This document shows, piece after piece, positions 34,919 to 44,374 of a stretch of 64,000 bases of DNA (its first letter is position 1; each line of letters begins with the position of its first letter). The position numbers and the translations under genes are program-made. The notes beneath the pieces were generated by a model. That model was not told the origin of the DNA, ran no database searches, and saw nothing but the letters and a program-made list of their open reading frames with translations. Origin of the DNA: Sphingobacterium pedocola (GTDB lineage Bacteria; Bacteroidota; Bacteroidia; Sphingobacteriales; Sphingobacteriaceae); contig NZ_MU158690.1 of NCBI RefSeq assembly GCF_015209965.1, positions 752,088-816,087 on the forward strand, read 5' to 3'.

Positions 34919-37900
34919 ATGCAATTAAAACCATTTTTAAACTTTTTGTTGTCACCTCATAGACAAATCATTATGCGAATAAAGTTGACTTTCCTAATGA
35001 TCAGCCTTCTCAGTGCGCAGCTCTCTGCCAATGTATTTGGGCAGCGCATCACACTGCGTGAACATAAGGCCGACTTGAGCTCCGTACTTAAAAAAATTGA
35101 AAGGCAGACCGGGCTCAAATTTTTTTACAATAAACGCGATGTGGTTATGGAATCCGTAAGTATGGACGTTACAAACGAAACGCTGCCCAGTACATTGGAC
35201 ATCTTGTTTGCAAACCAGCCTTATGGATACACGATCAAAAATAAGGTTGTCGTATTAAATAAAAAAGCAGAGGCCACCGAAAAAAATAAGCCTCCCTTAA
35301 ATCGACCGCCTAACCATGCATCTCCGCAAACAGATCGACAGCAAACGGTTAGCGGTACGGTTCAGGACTCTACCGGCTTGGCCCTAGAAGGTGTAACCGT
35401 TACGGTAGTCGGTACAGATAGAAGTACATCGACAAATGGTTCCGGTTCCTATCAGATTGAGGCGAGCCCGGGCGAGTCACTGGATTTCAGTATCGTGGGG
35501 TATACCTCCCAGCGAGTAAGGCTCACGGGCGGAATGACTACCGTGCACATCAGTTTAGTACAGGCCCTTTCCGATCTTGATGAAGTGGTAGTGGTTGCAT
35601 TTGGTACGCAGAAGAAGGTGTCCGTCACAGGGGCGATTGCATCCATTCAGACCAAAGAGATTAAGCAAAGTCCAGCCGCCAATCTCGCTGTTACCTTGGC
35701 TGGCCGCCTACCAGGTTTAACAACCCTACAGCGTAGCGGCGAACCTGGGCGCGACCATACTGCCCTCTTCCTGCGTGGTATGGGAACGCTGAACGCCACG
35801 GCACCTATTATTTTGGTCGACGGTGTAGAGCGGGAGATGACCTACATCGATCCCAACGAGGTAGAAAGTGTGACCATCCTAAAGGATGCATCGTCGACCG
35901 CCTTATTTGGTGTGCGCGGAGCAAATGGCGTCATCTTGGTAACCACCAAACGGGGTACCAGTGGTCAACCATCCATCGGCCTAATATACGAACGTGGCCT
36001 GCAGGGTTTTACCCGCACGCCTTCGGTTATCAATTCATACGATTGGGCGCGACTAAGGAATGAGGCCTGGGCAAATGACAATCCAAACGTATCGCCCGAC
36101 GATCCCGTCAATCAACCTCCGTATTCGGAGTATGCGCTCGATCGCTTCATGTTTCAGGATTATCCCGAGGCTTACCCCAATACCAACTGGCAAAAGCTAT
36201 TGTTTAACGATTGGGTGCCACAGGAACGGTATAACCTAAATATCAATGGCGGAGGAGATTATGTGCAGTACTTTGTTAATGTCGGGTACCTGAACCAGGG
36301 AGGCCAGTGGCGTATCAGCCCCGAGGTCGAAGATTATGATCCGTCCGGATTTCTGAAACGCTATAATTTTCGGTCCAATATCGACGCGAAGCTTACGAAA
36401 TCAGGATCGCTAAGCACCTTTTTGAATGCCGCCGGATACTTCGAGCTGGTCAATTCGCCCAACGCGAATACAGATGAGATTTTTCGCCGCACCTACAGTT
36501 TCTTCCCAGTCGTATTACCAGGGCCGCTCAGCCCGGATGGCGAAGTGCTTATCGGTCCCGGCAACTATAATGTTTCGCCATGGGCCTTGATCAACCGTTC
36601 TGGCTACCGACAGGAGACACGGAACAATATCATGGCATCATGGGGGCTTAAGCAGGACCTCAGTATGCTTACCGAAGGGCTTTCCGCGAAGTTTATGACC
36701 TCCTTCGATACACGCACGGTGTACTCGCTTACGGCAGGCAAGGAATACCAGCGCTGGATACAGCTGATAGATCCTAATACGCCAAACGAGTGGGGTGTAG
36801 ACAAGGTCGAATACCGGCGTATGTTTTTAGAATTGGAAAATACCCCATTGAGCATCAGTAGCGGCTCTAACTTTCAGTCCTTCTTCAATTTTCAGCTTTC
36901 GGCCGATTACAACCGGGTATTTAACGAGAAGCATTCCGTTACGGGGATGCTACTTGCACAGCAAGAGCAGCGCGTGTTGCCTAACGACCGCCTGCCATTC
37001 AACCTGCGCGGTGTAGCCCTGCGCGCTATTTACGGGTACGACAATAAGTACTTTGCCGAATTCAATGCAGGTTATAACGGATCCGAACAGTTTGCGAAAG
37101 GTCGGCGTTACGGTTTTTTTCCAACGGTATCTGCCGGATGGGTTGTCTCCAACGAAAGCTTCCTGAAAGATCACGCGGCTATTAATCTACTCAAAATACG
37201 AGGTTCTTACGGGCGCGTCGGCAGCGATCGCTTGGGAGGCCGCCGCTTCCTCTACCTCGACGACATACAGCGACAAACCGGCGGTGGATATAGCCCATCA
37301 CTGGGTCGCGGCGGTAAGATCGGCGAAAACTACATCGGCAATCCCGCGATCCAATGGGAGGTCGCACAGAAAGCCAATCTGGGCATCGAACTCGGGCTAT
37401 TTAATGAATGGACTTTAACGGCCGATTTTTTTCATGAAAACCGCGATAACATTCTCATCAACAGGCAGACCATACCGATGGTCTATGGTGTCGAGCCAAA
37501 TCGGATGAGCCCGGTCAACATGGGCATTGTGAAGAACTATGGGTACGAGATCGAGCTTAACTACAACAAGCGGCTTAACCAGGACTGGTCCATCCTTTCC
37601 AAGCTCAACTGGAATTTTGCGCGCAATAACGTCGAGTTCTCTGATGAATTGCAACTGCCCGAAGATTTTGCTTACCGATACAGACAGACCGGCTACCGCA
37701 TTGGGCAGGTGTTCGGGTATGAACTGCGTGATGGCTACTACGCCAATGAACAGGAAATCGCTAATGAGGGGTTAGATTATGTCGGATACACGGTTAGACC
37801 CGGAGATTTCAAATATGTCGATGCAAATAACGATCAGATCGTCGACGAGCGGGACATGGTACCCATCGGTTATTCATCCGTACCTGAATATACCTTTGGC

Positions 37901-38356
37901 GGTGCCTTCAACGTGTCGTATCGGAATTTCGATTTATCTTTCCTGTTCCAAGGTATGTTTAATGTTACACAGCCCCTGTCTTCCTTCGGTACATTTGGAT
38001 CCCACGATTTCCGGGAGCGCCATCTCGCAGCCTGGACCCCGGAGCGGGCAGCATCGGGCGAAGAAATTCTGTATCCCCGGTTGAGCCTTGGAAGTTCGGT
38101 AAGCGAGCGCGACAACAACGCGTTCTTTATCGAAAACAGAAGTTTCATACGCCTCAAAAATGCAGAGATCGGGTATCGCCTGCCAAGCGGCCTCAGCAAG
38201 AAAATCGGAGCAAGTGAAGTTCGTTTTTATGTAAACGGACTTAACCTGATCACGTGGGATTGGATGCGGATTAAAGATTTTGATCCCGAAATCAATAACT
38301 CGTTGAGTTATCCGGTCTATCAGATTTTTAATGGCGGTCTCCATATCACCTTTTAA
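34919..38356 (+). CDS. STN-type SusC/RagA TonB-dependent transporter (PUL 2)
   Basis: An 1145-residue outer-membrane transporter. The signal peptide is long (Met 1) or starts at Met 19 (MRIKLTFLMISLLSAQLS). An STN (secretin/TonB short N-terminal) domain follows at about 50-113 (LSSVLKKIERQTGLKFFYNK), then a carboxypeptidase-regulatory-like domain (VSGTVQDSTGLALEGVTVT, about 142-215), the TonB box region (DLDEVVVVAFG), the plug (LAGRLPGLTTLQRSGEPGRD, KDASSTALFGVRGANGVILV) and the barrel ending IFNGGLHITF. The STN domain passes a substrate-occupied signal to the FecR anti-sigma factor encoded just upstream. This is the only STN-containing SusC of the three in the window. Confidence 0.95.
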   Translation: MQLKPFLNFLLSPHRQIIMRIKLTFLMISLLSAQLSANVFGQRITLREHKADLSSVLKKIERQTGLKFFYNKRDVVMESVSMDVTNETLPSTLDILFANQPYGYTIKNKVVVLNKKAEATEKNKPPLNRPPNHASPQTDRQQTVSGTVQDSTGLALEGVTVTVVGTDRSTSTNGSGSYQIEASPGESLDFSIVGYTSQRVRLTGGMTTVHISLVQALSDLDEVVVVAFGTQKKVSVTGAIASIQTKEIKQSPAANLAVTLAGRLPGLTTLQRSGEPGRDHTALFLRGMGTLNATAPIILVDGVEREMTYIDPNEVESVTILKDASSTALFGVRGANGVILVTTKRGTSGQPSIGLIYERGLQGFTRTPSVINSYDWARLRNEAWANDNPNVSPDDPVNQPPYSEYALDRFMFQDYPEAYPNTNWQKLLFNDWVPQERYNLNINGGGDYVQYFVNVGYLNQGGQWRISPEVEDYDPSGFLKRYNFRSNIDAKLTKSGSLSTFLNAAGYFELVNSPNANTDEIFRRTYSFFPVVLPGPLSPDGEVLIGPGNYNVSPWALINRSGYRQETRNNIMASWGLKQDLSMLTEGLSAKFMTSFDTRTVYSLTAGKEYQRWIQLIDPNTPNEWGVDKVEYRRMFLELENTPLSISSGSNFQSFFNFQLSADYNRVFNEKHSVTGMLLAQQEQRVLPNDRLPFNLRGVALRAIYGYDNKYFAEFNAGYNGSEQFAKGRRYGFFPTVSAGWVVSNESFLKDHAAINLLKIRGSYGRVGSDRLGGRRFLYLDDIQRQTGGGYSPSLGRGGKIGENYIGNPAIQWEVAQKANLGIELGLFNEWTLTADFFHENRDNILINRQTIPMVYGVEPNRMSPVNMGIVKNYGYEIELNYNKRLNQDWSILSKLNWNFARNNVEFSDELQLPEDFAYRYRQTGYRIGQVFGYELRDGYYANEQEIANEGLDYVGYTVRPGDFKYVDANNDQIVDERDMVPIGYSSVPEYTFGGAFNVSYRNFDLSFLFQGMFNVTQPLSSFGTFGSHDFRERHLAAWTPERAASGEEILYPRLSLGSSVSERDNNAFFIENRSFIRLKNAEIGYRLPSGLSKKIGASEVRFYVNGLNLITWDWMRIKDFDPEINNSLSYPVYQIFNGGLHITF

Positions 38357-38384
38357 TATTAGTACACGACAAAAGCGAATAGAC

Positions 38385-40142
38385 ATGAAAAATATTCTTA
38401 ACATCATATTAGTATATACATTATTGCTTGTAGTGGGCTGTAACAAAGATCCGCTAGATATCATGCCTGACGGCCGTCTTACACTAGAGCAGGTTTTTGC
38501 GGATGAGCTGATGGCGTCCGAATATGTCAATACGATGTACGACAACATCAATCCATACGGTTCGTCGTATAATTATTATACGTTGTTGGCTGGCTTTTCA
38601 GACGAAGCGCACGATAACGATTTTCCCCAGGATATGCAACGGGCGCCATCTCGCTGGTATAATGGCGAGCTGCGTCCCAACTGGAATCCGCTCGATATCC
38701 AGTTTTCGACCAATACCACAGATCCGGAAACAAACGGCAACTATTACCGAAAAAACTGGGCAGGCATACGGCAGGCAAACGTATTTCTACAGCGCATCGG
38801 TGATACGCCCTATTCTAACTCGCAAACCAAGGCGCGTCTCATTGCCGAAGTTAAGGTTTTACGGGCCTTCTTTTATCTCGAACTCATCAAGATGTTCGGT
38901 GGTATGCCCGTAGTCGATAAGCCCTTCGATAGTGATTTTAAGTTCGAAGTGCTGCCTCGGCAGTCCTTCCGCGAAGGTGTAGCACTCATTCAGCGCGATT
39001 GTGAGGAAGCCATTGCAGAATCAGCATTACCGTACCGCATTACCGCCGAGCCCGAGCGTGGCCGATTCACGAGAGCCGTAGCCCACGCGGTGCGTTCCCA
39101 GGCGCTTCTTTATGCCGCAAGTCCACTATGGAATGAAGCCGATGATCAGGCATTGTGGGAGGCTGCTGCCGAAGCTGGCAAGAGTGCTTTAGACGATCTC
39201 CTGGCCAACAACTACCACCTCTTCCCCGATTATGAATCTTATTTTTACGGCAGAACCGATCTTAGTGTCAATCCGGCAGACCGCGAGACTATCTTTGAAA
39301 TCAAGCCCCATCGTGCGCACGAATTTAGCCACTTGATTTTCCGTATGCATGCAATTCCTTCTATCGGCGGAGATAAAGCGGGGGCTAGCCCGTCGCAAGA
39401 ACTGGTAGATGCCTATGATATGGCAAACGGCCAGCCCGCTATATTGGGCTATTACGACGAAGATCACCTGTATCCTATCATCAATACCGGATCGGGTTAT
39501 AACGAATCCAATCCCTATGCCAATCGCGATCCGCGGTTCTATGCCACGGTATGGTATAATAATGCGTACTATGGCGAAGTAAATGGGCAGCCCTATCATA
39601 TCCAGTCGTATCTCGGCGGAGCGGATGGGATTTCCAACATCATGCAGCGCACGAGCAATGGGTATTACCTACGCAAGTTTCGTGATCCAAAGCAACTTGA
39701 TCCAAATACAGGGACAGCAAGGTTTAAAAAGTACCGTTTGGGTGAACTTTATCTGAATTATGCCGAGGCAGCCAACGAAGCGTATGGGCCTACGAAAGAT
39801 GTTTATGATGCGCTCAATGCCGTTCGTGATCGGGTAGATATGCCTGGTTTGCCTGAAGATCTTACCAAAGAGGAGATGCGAGAACGTATCCGCCGCGAAC
39901 GTCGGGTCGAACTGGCGTTTGAAGAGCATCGCTTTTGGGATGTGCGTCGCTGGAAGATTCTTGGTAGCACCGATAAGCTGACGACCGGAATGGAGTGGAC
40001 GGAAGTTGGCCCAAGTTTTACGGGCAAACGGATCGTTACGGGCAGGCGGAAATCCCACACCGATAACCACCTTATCTTGCCGATCCCATTTGGCGAACTG
40101 GCATTAATGCCGTTGTGGAAACAGAACCCAGGCTGGGATTAA
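38385..40142 (+). CDS. SusD/RagB family outer-membrane lipoprotein (PUL 2)
   Basis: 585 residues from ATG 38385, chosen because MKNILNIILVYTLLLVVGC is a lipoprotein signal; an in-frame start at 38331 lies inside susC. Mature start CNKDPLDIMPDGRLTLEQVF, then the helical core (ARLIAEVKVLRAFFYLELIK, MFGGMPVVDKPFD) and the C-terminal region (RLGELYLNYAEAANEAYG, RRERRVELAFEEHRFWDVRR) of the family. Partner of the SusC encoded 28 bases upstream. Clearly more distant from the two other SusD proteins of the window than those are from each other. Confidence 0.94.
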   Translation: MKNILNIILVYTLLLVVGCNKDPLDIMPDGRLTLEQVFADELMASEYVNTMYDNINPYGSSYNYYTLLAGFSDEAHDNDFPQDMQRAPSRWYNGELRPNWNPLDIQFSTNTTDPETNGNYYRKNWAGIRQANVFLQRIGDTPYSNSQTKARLIAEVKVLRAFFYLELIKMFGGMPVVDKPFDSDFKFEVLPRQSFREGVALIQRDCEEAIAESALPYRITAEPERGRFTRAVAHAVRSQALLYAASPLWNEADDQALWEAAAEAGKSALDDLLANNYHLFPDYESYFYGRTDLSVNPADRETIFEIKPHRAHEFSHLIFRMHAIPSIGGDKAGASPSQELVDAYDMANGQPAILGYYDEDHLYPIINTGSGYNESNPYANRDPRFYATVWYNNAYYGEVNGQPYHIQSYLGGADGISNIMQRTSNGYYLRKFRDPKQLDPNTGTARFKKYRLGELYLNYAEAANEAYGPTKDVYDALNAVRDRVDMPGLPEDLTKEEMRERIRRERRVELAFEEHRFWDVRRWKILGSTDKLTTGMEWTEVGPSFTGKRIVTGRRKSHTDNHLILPIPFGELALMPLWKQNPGWD

Positions 40143-40166
40143 TTAACGTTTTTAAAAAATACGATC

Positions 40167-41132
40167 ATGAAATCTATCATACAACAATCAACTTTTATGT
40201 GCCTTCTCGTGGGATTGTTCTGCAGCGCCTGCAGCAGGGAAGAAGTGCAAGGCCCTACGAATGACGCGCCTATCCCGCGGATATTGGAATTAAGCCCGGC
40301 CAACGCCGCCGCCGGCGACAAGCTCACGCTTGTCGGGCTCAATTTCTCCGAAAACATGGCGGAGAATATCGTCCGGTTTGGACAACAGACCGTTGAGATC
40401 CTTTCCGCCACGGAAACCGAGATCGAAGTCGTTGTACCAGAACTCACGGGCAGCCAAGTAGGCGTATCGGTAAGAAGTCGCGGTAAGGTATCCAACAAAG
40501 CGAAGCTGGTGCTGGTCAGGGCAAAGGTGTTCGGAGACGATTTCAACCGGTCCAATGTAGAGCCCGTTACCTCTTCGATAATCCCCAATCCGCTAGGTGC
40601 AAACTGGCAAATCATACAGGGTAGCTTTGGCTTAACGGACAATCGTCTGTTTAGCTCAGCGGGCGGATTGGAAAGCTACGTGCTGTACCGCGATGCAGAA
40701 TTGAATATGCAAGTTGGAGACGGTAGCTATTTCAAGTTGACGGCCGATATGCAAAGCTCGCCCGAGTCTTTTGCGGGCATTATCTTTAATGCGCAGAGCG
40801 ACAACAAACGCTTTTACCTCCTGCGCACGACCAATAGCATGCTGCAGTTGCTCAAGTCCGGCGAAAACGGTGTTGGTCACTGGGTGAATGTTATGGTCAA
40901 CGAGAATTTTGAGGGCTTTGCCCCAAACACATCCTATCGGGCTACGATCACTTCATCCCAGCCTGGTGTGTTCAATATAACGATAATCAATAGCACGACG
41001 AATGCGATCCTGTTTGAGCGGTCCGTGGAAGACGCTAGTCCATACCTCGGAGGTTCTCCGGGCTTTTATTACTTTGGCTTAGCAAACCCCGTCAACATCG
41101 CTTTCGACAACTTGAATTTAGAAATATTATAA
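40167..41132 (+). CDS. IPT/TIG-domain surface lipoprotein
   Basis: A 321-residue lipoprotein (signal CLLVGLFCSACS). Residues about 38-115 form an IPT/TIG immunoglobulin-like domain (PRILELSPANAAAGDKLTLV, GLNFSEN, TEIEVVVPELTG). The C-terminal 200 residues look like a concanavalin-type jelly-roll (FGDDFNRSNVEPV, GANWQIIQGSFGLTDNRLFS, FDNLNLEIL at the end), which fits a glycan-binding role. Position right after susD is that of SusE/F-like surface glycan-binding proteins. Its stop overlaps the next start (TAATG). Confidence 0.82.
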   Translation: MKSIIQQSTFMCLLVGLFCSACSREEVQGPTNDAPIPRILELSPANAAAGDKLTLVGLNFSENMAENIVRFGQQTVEILSATETEIEVVVPELTGSQVGVSVRSRGKVSNKAKLVLVRAKVFGDDFNRSNVEPVTSSIIPNPLGANWQIIQGSFGLTDNRLFSSAGGLESYVLYRDAELNMQVGDGSYFKLTADMQSSPESFAGIIFNAQSDNKRFYLLRTTNSMLQLLKSGENGVGHWVNVMVNENFEGFAPNTSYRATITSSQPGVFNITIINSTTNAILFERSVEDASPYLGGSPGFYYFGLANPVNIAFDNLNLEIL

Positions 41133-42157
41133 TGATATCAACTATGAAGACTTTAATCATACCAATAGGAATCATATTACTTGCCCTTTATAGCCTTTCA
41201 TGCAAACCCGGCGACGGCAATATAAACGAACGGGTGGGTTCGAATAACGGCTCAGGAACGCCCGATAATAACGCTGAAGTTGTCGACAAGCTATCCATTT
41301 TGGGCGATCCCAATTTTATACGGGGACTCCGTCTTTCCAGAGCAGGCGGCACGCCTTCGCCCGGTAATTTATCTCCTTTCTCCCCCAGCAGTACTCCGCT
41401 GTGGGAGCTGGCCGAGTGGGGTAGTAAGTATCAGCTGTCCGAATCTAGTAAAGAGGTGGGATCTGATGGGACTATTGCGTACGCAGACGCAGGCAAATTA
41501 ATCTCCTTTAAACGGCAGGGAAACGAGTCGGTGAACGTACGTATGGACCTCACAACTTCCAACGAGTACGACGCACCGAGAGCGAGCGGTGAAGACTGGC
41601 CTCATCTATTGCTTCAGCAATCGTTCCCCGACAAGCCATACATCAAGGACATCGAACAGCTGATTTTTAATTTTGCGGGCAAGCTGACCAAGTCAGAGAA
41701 CAAGATGAATGGAGCGGAGTTTGATAAAAATCTGCATGCCGCACAGTTCCAGCTTTTTTTGACGATCCAGAATTTAAATACAAGTTCGGCAGGTTATGGC
41801 GATTACTTATGGTTCGGGATACCGCTTTACGATGTCCGCTACGAGCACATCCCACTTTATGCTTCCCAGGATATCGGTAAAGACGATGCAACCGGAAAGT
41901 TTATATACAGTATCGGGACAGACGACTTTATGAAGGGAAAAAGCTTTCACCAAGGGCAGCAGATCACAATCGAGAAAGATCTTTACCCCTTTATTATTAA
42001 AGCGGTTACCTATGCAAAGGAACGCGGTTACCTCAAAGATTCATTTGATCATGATCTTCGGATTTCGGGTATGAATATCGGTTGGGAAGTGCCCGGTACA
42101 TTCGATGTAGGTTTCGAAATCCAGGCCTTCGATTTATCGAAAGTGGTTAGAAAATAG
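41132..42157 (+). CDS. PUL lipoprotein of unknown function (paralogue of 29077)
   Basis: 341 residues from ATG 41132, which overlaps the upstream TAA and suggests translational coupling; ATG 41144 is possible too. Lipoprotein signal (IILLALYSLSCKPG). The mature protein shares an ordered set of motifs with the lipoprotein at 29077: a GLRLSRAGGTPSPG then PLWELAEWGS start, WPHLLLQQSF, FQLFLTIQNLNTSSAGYGDY, FGIPLYDVRYEH and a C-terminal GMNIGWEVPG. The family is unknown to me. Occurrence of a copy in two neighbouring PULs suggests a role linked to a common glycan: binding or cleavage. It is the last gene of the PUL 2 operon. Confidence 0.82.
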   Translation: MISTMKTLIIPIGIILLALYSLSCKPGDGNINERVGSNNGSGTPDNNAEVVDKLSILGDPNFIRGLRLSRAGGTPSPGNLSPFSPSSTPLWELAEWGSKYQLSESSKEVGSDGTIAYADAGKLISFKRQGNESVNVRMDLTTSNEYDAPRASGEDWPHLLLQQSFPDKPYIKDIEQLIFNFAGKLTKSENKMNGAEFDKNLHAAQFQLFLTIQNLNTSSAGYGDYLWFGIPLYDVRYEHIPLYASQDIGKDDATGKFIYSIGTDDFMKGKSFHQGQQITIEKDLYPFIIKAVTYAKERGYLKDSFDHDLRISGMNIGWEVPGTFDVGFEIQAFDLSKVVRK

Positions 42158-42236
42158 ACAAATGCAGCACCATCTCGTCGGTATGTGCCTTGAATTAACG
42201 CAAAATAAGTAACTTAGTGTCTGTTAAGAACTTTAT

Positions 42237-43247
42237 ATGAAATCAATCCATATCGCAAATAATAGCACTTTACTTAAGTTTGAGCAGGTCGCTGAGGCTA
42301 TTAAATTAGAGATTGAAAAAGGTAATTTGAAACGGAATGACCAACTTCCTTCGATTACCGCTTTCAGCAAAGCACATGCTATATCCCGTGATACAGTGGA
42401 GAAGGCGTTTAAGAAGCTGATACGGGAAGGCTATGTCAAAGCATTCCGGGGCAAAGGGAATTTTGTTGCCGGCACGCAGGATACGCGTCTGAAGGTGCTT
42501 TTGATTTTTAATAAGCTGAGTTCGTACAAAAAAATAGTCTACGATGCGATCATTTCGGAGCTAGGTAGCAAAGCCAAGGTTGACCTCCAGATTCATTATT
42601 ACAATCCGCAGCTCCTCGCTGATATTGTGGACGAAAGCTTAGGGCATTATCATTATTACGTGATTATGCCCCATTTCGTCCACGGAACGGAGGAGGCGAC
42701 CTATCTAAAAACATTCCAAAAGATTCCATCCGATCAGCTTGTGCTGTTGGATAAAGATCTCCCGCAGTTATCCCATTCGGGAATAGCGGTCTATCAGGAT
42801 TTTAAAAAGGATATATATCATGCATTTGTAGCTGCCAACGATCTGATGGAAAAGTACGAGAAGATTGTCGTCGTATTTCCGCGATACAGTAATCACCCTG
42901 TCGAACTCAATGAAGGGGTTCTGCAATTTTGTACACAAACGGGAAAGGAGTTCAGTGTCATTGCTGATGCAGACAAGGAGGATCTGGAGAGAGGAACATT
43001 GTATATCGTATTGATTGAGGACGATTTGGCGATCTTGATTAAAAAGACCAGGACACAGAAATTTACGCCCGGTAGGGAAATCGGGATATTATCGTTTAAC
43101 GAGACGGTGCTCAAAGAGCTGTTAAATGTCACCGTTATTACTACAGACTTTGAAAAGATGGGCAGAACAGTTGCCCAGCTGATCCGCGAAGGAAAGAGCG
43201 AACACATCAATAATCCTTTTTTTATTATCCGGCGCGATTCGGTATAG
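42237..43247 (+). CDS. GntR-family transcriptional regulator with periplasmic-binding-like sensor domain
   Basis: A 336-residue cytoplasmic regulator. The N-terminal winged helix is of GntR type: VAEAIKLEIEKGNLKRNDQL, PSITAFSKAHAISRDTVEK, then REGYVKAFRGKGNFV (residues about 18-75). The remainder resembles the ligand-binding fold of LacI-type regulators (KVLLIFNKLSSYKKIVYDAI, FTPGREIGILSFNETVLKEL, VTVITTDFEKMGRTVAQLI). In Bacteroidetes such proteins often sense monosaccharides such as arabinose, fucose or rhamnose. Location between PUL 2 and the oxidative sugar operon leaves the target open; either is possible. Confidence 0.88.
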   Translation: MKSIHIANNSTLLKFEQVAEAIKLEIEKGNLKRNDQLPSITAFSKAHAISRDTVEKAFKKLIREGYVKAFRGKGNFVAGTQDTRLKVLLIFNKLSSYKKIVYDAIISELGSKAKVDLQIHYYNPQLLADIVDESLGHYHYYVIMPHFVHGTEEATYLKTFQKIPSDQLVLLDKDLPQLSHSGIAVYQDFKKDIYHAFVAANDLMEKYEKIVVVFPRYSNHPVELNEGVLQFCTQTGKEFSVIADADKEDLERGTLYIVLIEDDLAILIKKTRTQKFTPGREIGILSFNETVLKELLNVTVITTDFEKMGRTVAQLIREGKSEHINNPFFIIRRDSV

Positions 43248-43260
43248 AAATCACGGATCA

Positions 43261-43824
43261 TTGTTGTTGACAGATGAAGAACAGGATATAGTAAAAGCTC
43301 TTCTCCATTTAATTGCTGAAGAGTCAAAAAATGATGCCGACGGCATGATTGCCGATATTTTATTTTCCTATGTCGAATTGCTTCTACAGCATATGAATAG
43401 GTTTTATCAACGATGGTTCAATGACAGGTTAGAGGAGATCCGTGCAATAGATCGTGAATATAAGGAGTAACTAATCCACACTTTAAACCAAAAAAAACAC
43501 CGGTAGATTACCTAGTCTACCTGTTTTTGCCTGAAAACTTCAGCTAACGAGTTGCTATCTCAACGATATTTCCCAAATAGTTTCCGGCCAGACCGCACAG
43601 GAAAGAATTGAAGTTAAAGTCATCGATGTTGCGAAACAACTTTTAGCAAGCACAAACCTTTCTGTAGCAGAAATAGCAGAACGTTTAGGCTTTTCTCAGC
43701 CACAATTATTAAATCGACTATTTAAAAAACACACACAAAATATACTTGGAATATCGTATATCAATCACCTAATGTTGCACGACGCTGGCCTTCGGATACA
43801 ATCTGTCCGTTTTTTAGCAAATTA
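43261..43824 (+). pseudogene. AraC-family regulator, broken
   Basis: Two pieces of one gene are visible. 43261-43470 (TTG start or upstream loss) encodes LTDEEQDIVKALLHLIAEES and FSYVELLLQHMNRFYQRWF, the linker that joins sensor and HTH domains in Bacteroidetes AraC regulators. After a stop and about 85 bases of unrelated sequence, a second frame from 43556 reads YLNDISQIVSGQTAQERIEV then LLASTNLSVAEIAERLGFSQ and LLNRLFKKHTQ, the AraC HTH. The N-terminal sensor, the first HTH helix and the C-terminal end are missing and the frame is broken. A dead gene. Confidence 0.7.
43502..43528 (+). terminator. Possible hairpin terminator after the GntR gene region
   Basis: A 6-bp stem GGTAGA (43502-43507) with TCTACC (43516-43521), 8-base loop, preceded by a run of A and followed by TGTTTTT. 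Layout of an intrinsic terminator, inside the broken AraC gene. Modest stem. Confidence 0.4.
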
Positions 43825-43955
43825 GCAATGGCACACTTCGCTGTAGCATAAAAACCTTTCCCGACGCCTATATGGATTTCAGGAGAAGAACTTAATGGGT
43901 TATCTCGCCAGAATTGAAAAATGTCGTTGTCGATCTGTGGCATAGTGAAGCTCAT
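43761..43955 (-). CDS. Small protein of unknown function
   Basis: A 64-residue frame, MSFTMPQIDNDIFQFWRDNP then SSSPEIHIGVGKGFYATAKC, AIANLLKNGQIVSEGQRRAT, LGD. Composition is protein-like, without signal or membrane segment; no family recognised. It overlaps the tail of the AraC remnant on the other strand, and its upstream side holds the repeated AGCTCA/TGAGCT motifs. It may itself be a fragment of a longer gene. Confidence 0.35.
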   Translation of the reverse strand: MSFTMPQIDNDIFQFWRDNPLSSSPEIHIGVGKGFYATAKCAIANLLKNGQIVSEGQRRATLGD

Positions 43956-44102
43956 ATGTTTTCTTTTATAAGCTCAAAGTATACTGATAAATGAGCTAAT
44001 TTATTAAGTTTTTGGGCCTATTTTAACGATGAGTTCAAACTGCAGCGATTTTAAGCTCAAATACATTGCTTTTTGAGCTTAAAATCGCTCGAGGTATGAG
44101 CT
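43949..44102. repeat. Cluster of six AGCTCA/TGAGCT motifs with an 18-bp inverted repeat
   Basis: AGCTCA occurs at 43949, 43971 and 44054, and its complement TGAGCT at 43992, 44074 and 44097: six in about 150 bases. The copies at 44054 and 44074 sit in a perfect 18-bp inverted repeat (arms 44044-44061 and 44072-44089, 10-base loop). The first copy overlaps the start codon of the small minus-strand gene. The layout suggests an operator array or a relic of a small repeat element. Confidence 0.55.
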
Positions 44103-44269
44103 TGTTATTTCCTCTGTTACAAAGATCACGTCCAGAAGAAGCTATAGCCGCAAAGGAGGAGGCCGTTGTCGAGATAGAGGACGCGATTTAAACGAGGGAG
44201 GAAAGCATGCGTAAATTTGAACGATTGGAAGCGAAATTACGAACGCTACAGTTGAATTACGAAGGATAG
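44096..44269 (+). pseudogene. Short coiled-coil reading frame with one internal stop
   Basis: From ATG 44096: SLLFPLLQRSRPEEAIAAKE then EAVVEIEDAI, TAA, and in the same frame TREESMRKFERLEAKLRTLQ and LNYEG to TAG at 44267. 58 codons in total. The charged helical composition on both sides of the stop suggests a former small coiled-coil protein or the end of a mobile-element gene. No family recognised. Confidence 0.3.
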
Positions 44270-44374
44270 GAGGTGCCTCCCCATTTTGTGGGAAATTCAC
44301 ACATCATTTTCCAAAATAACGGTGCACCTAACCATAAACAGCAAATTCAGTGTTAGATTTGGCAAATAGTGTGC

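Noticed and set aside
37934..38551. Open minus-strand frame of 205 codons across the susC/susD junction
   Set aside because: Antisense to clear SusC and SusD coding sequence with no protein-like motif of its own.
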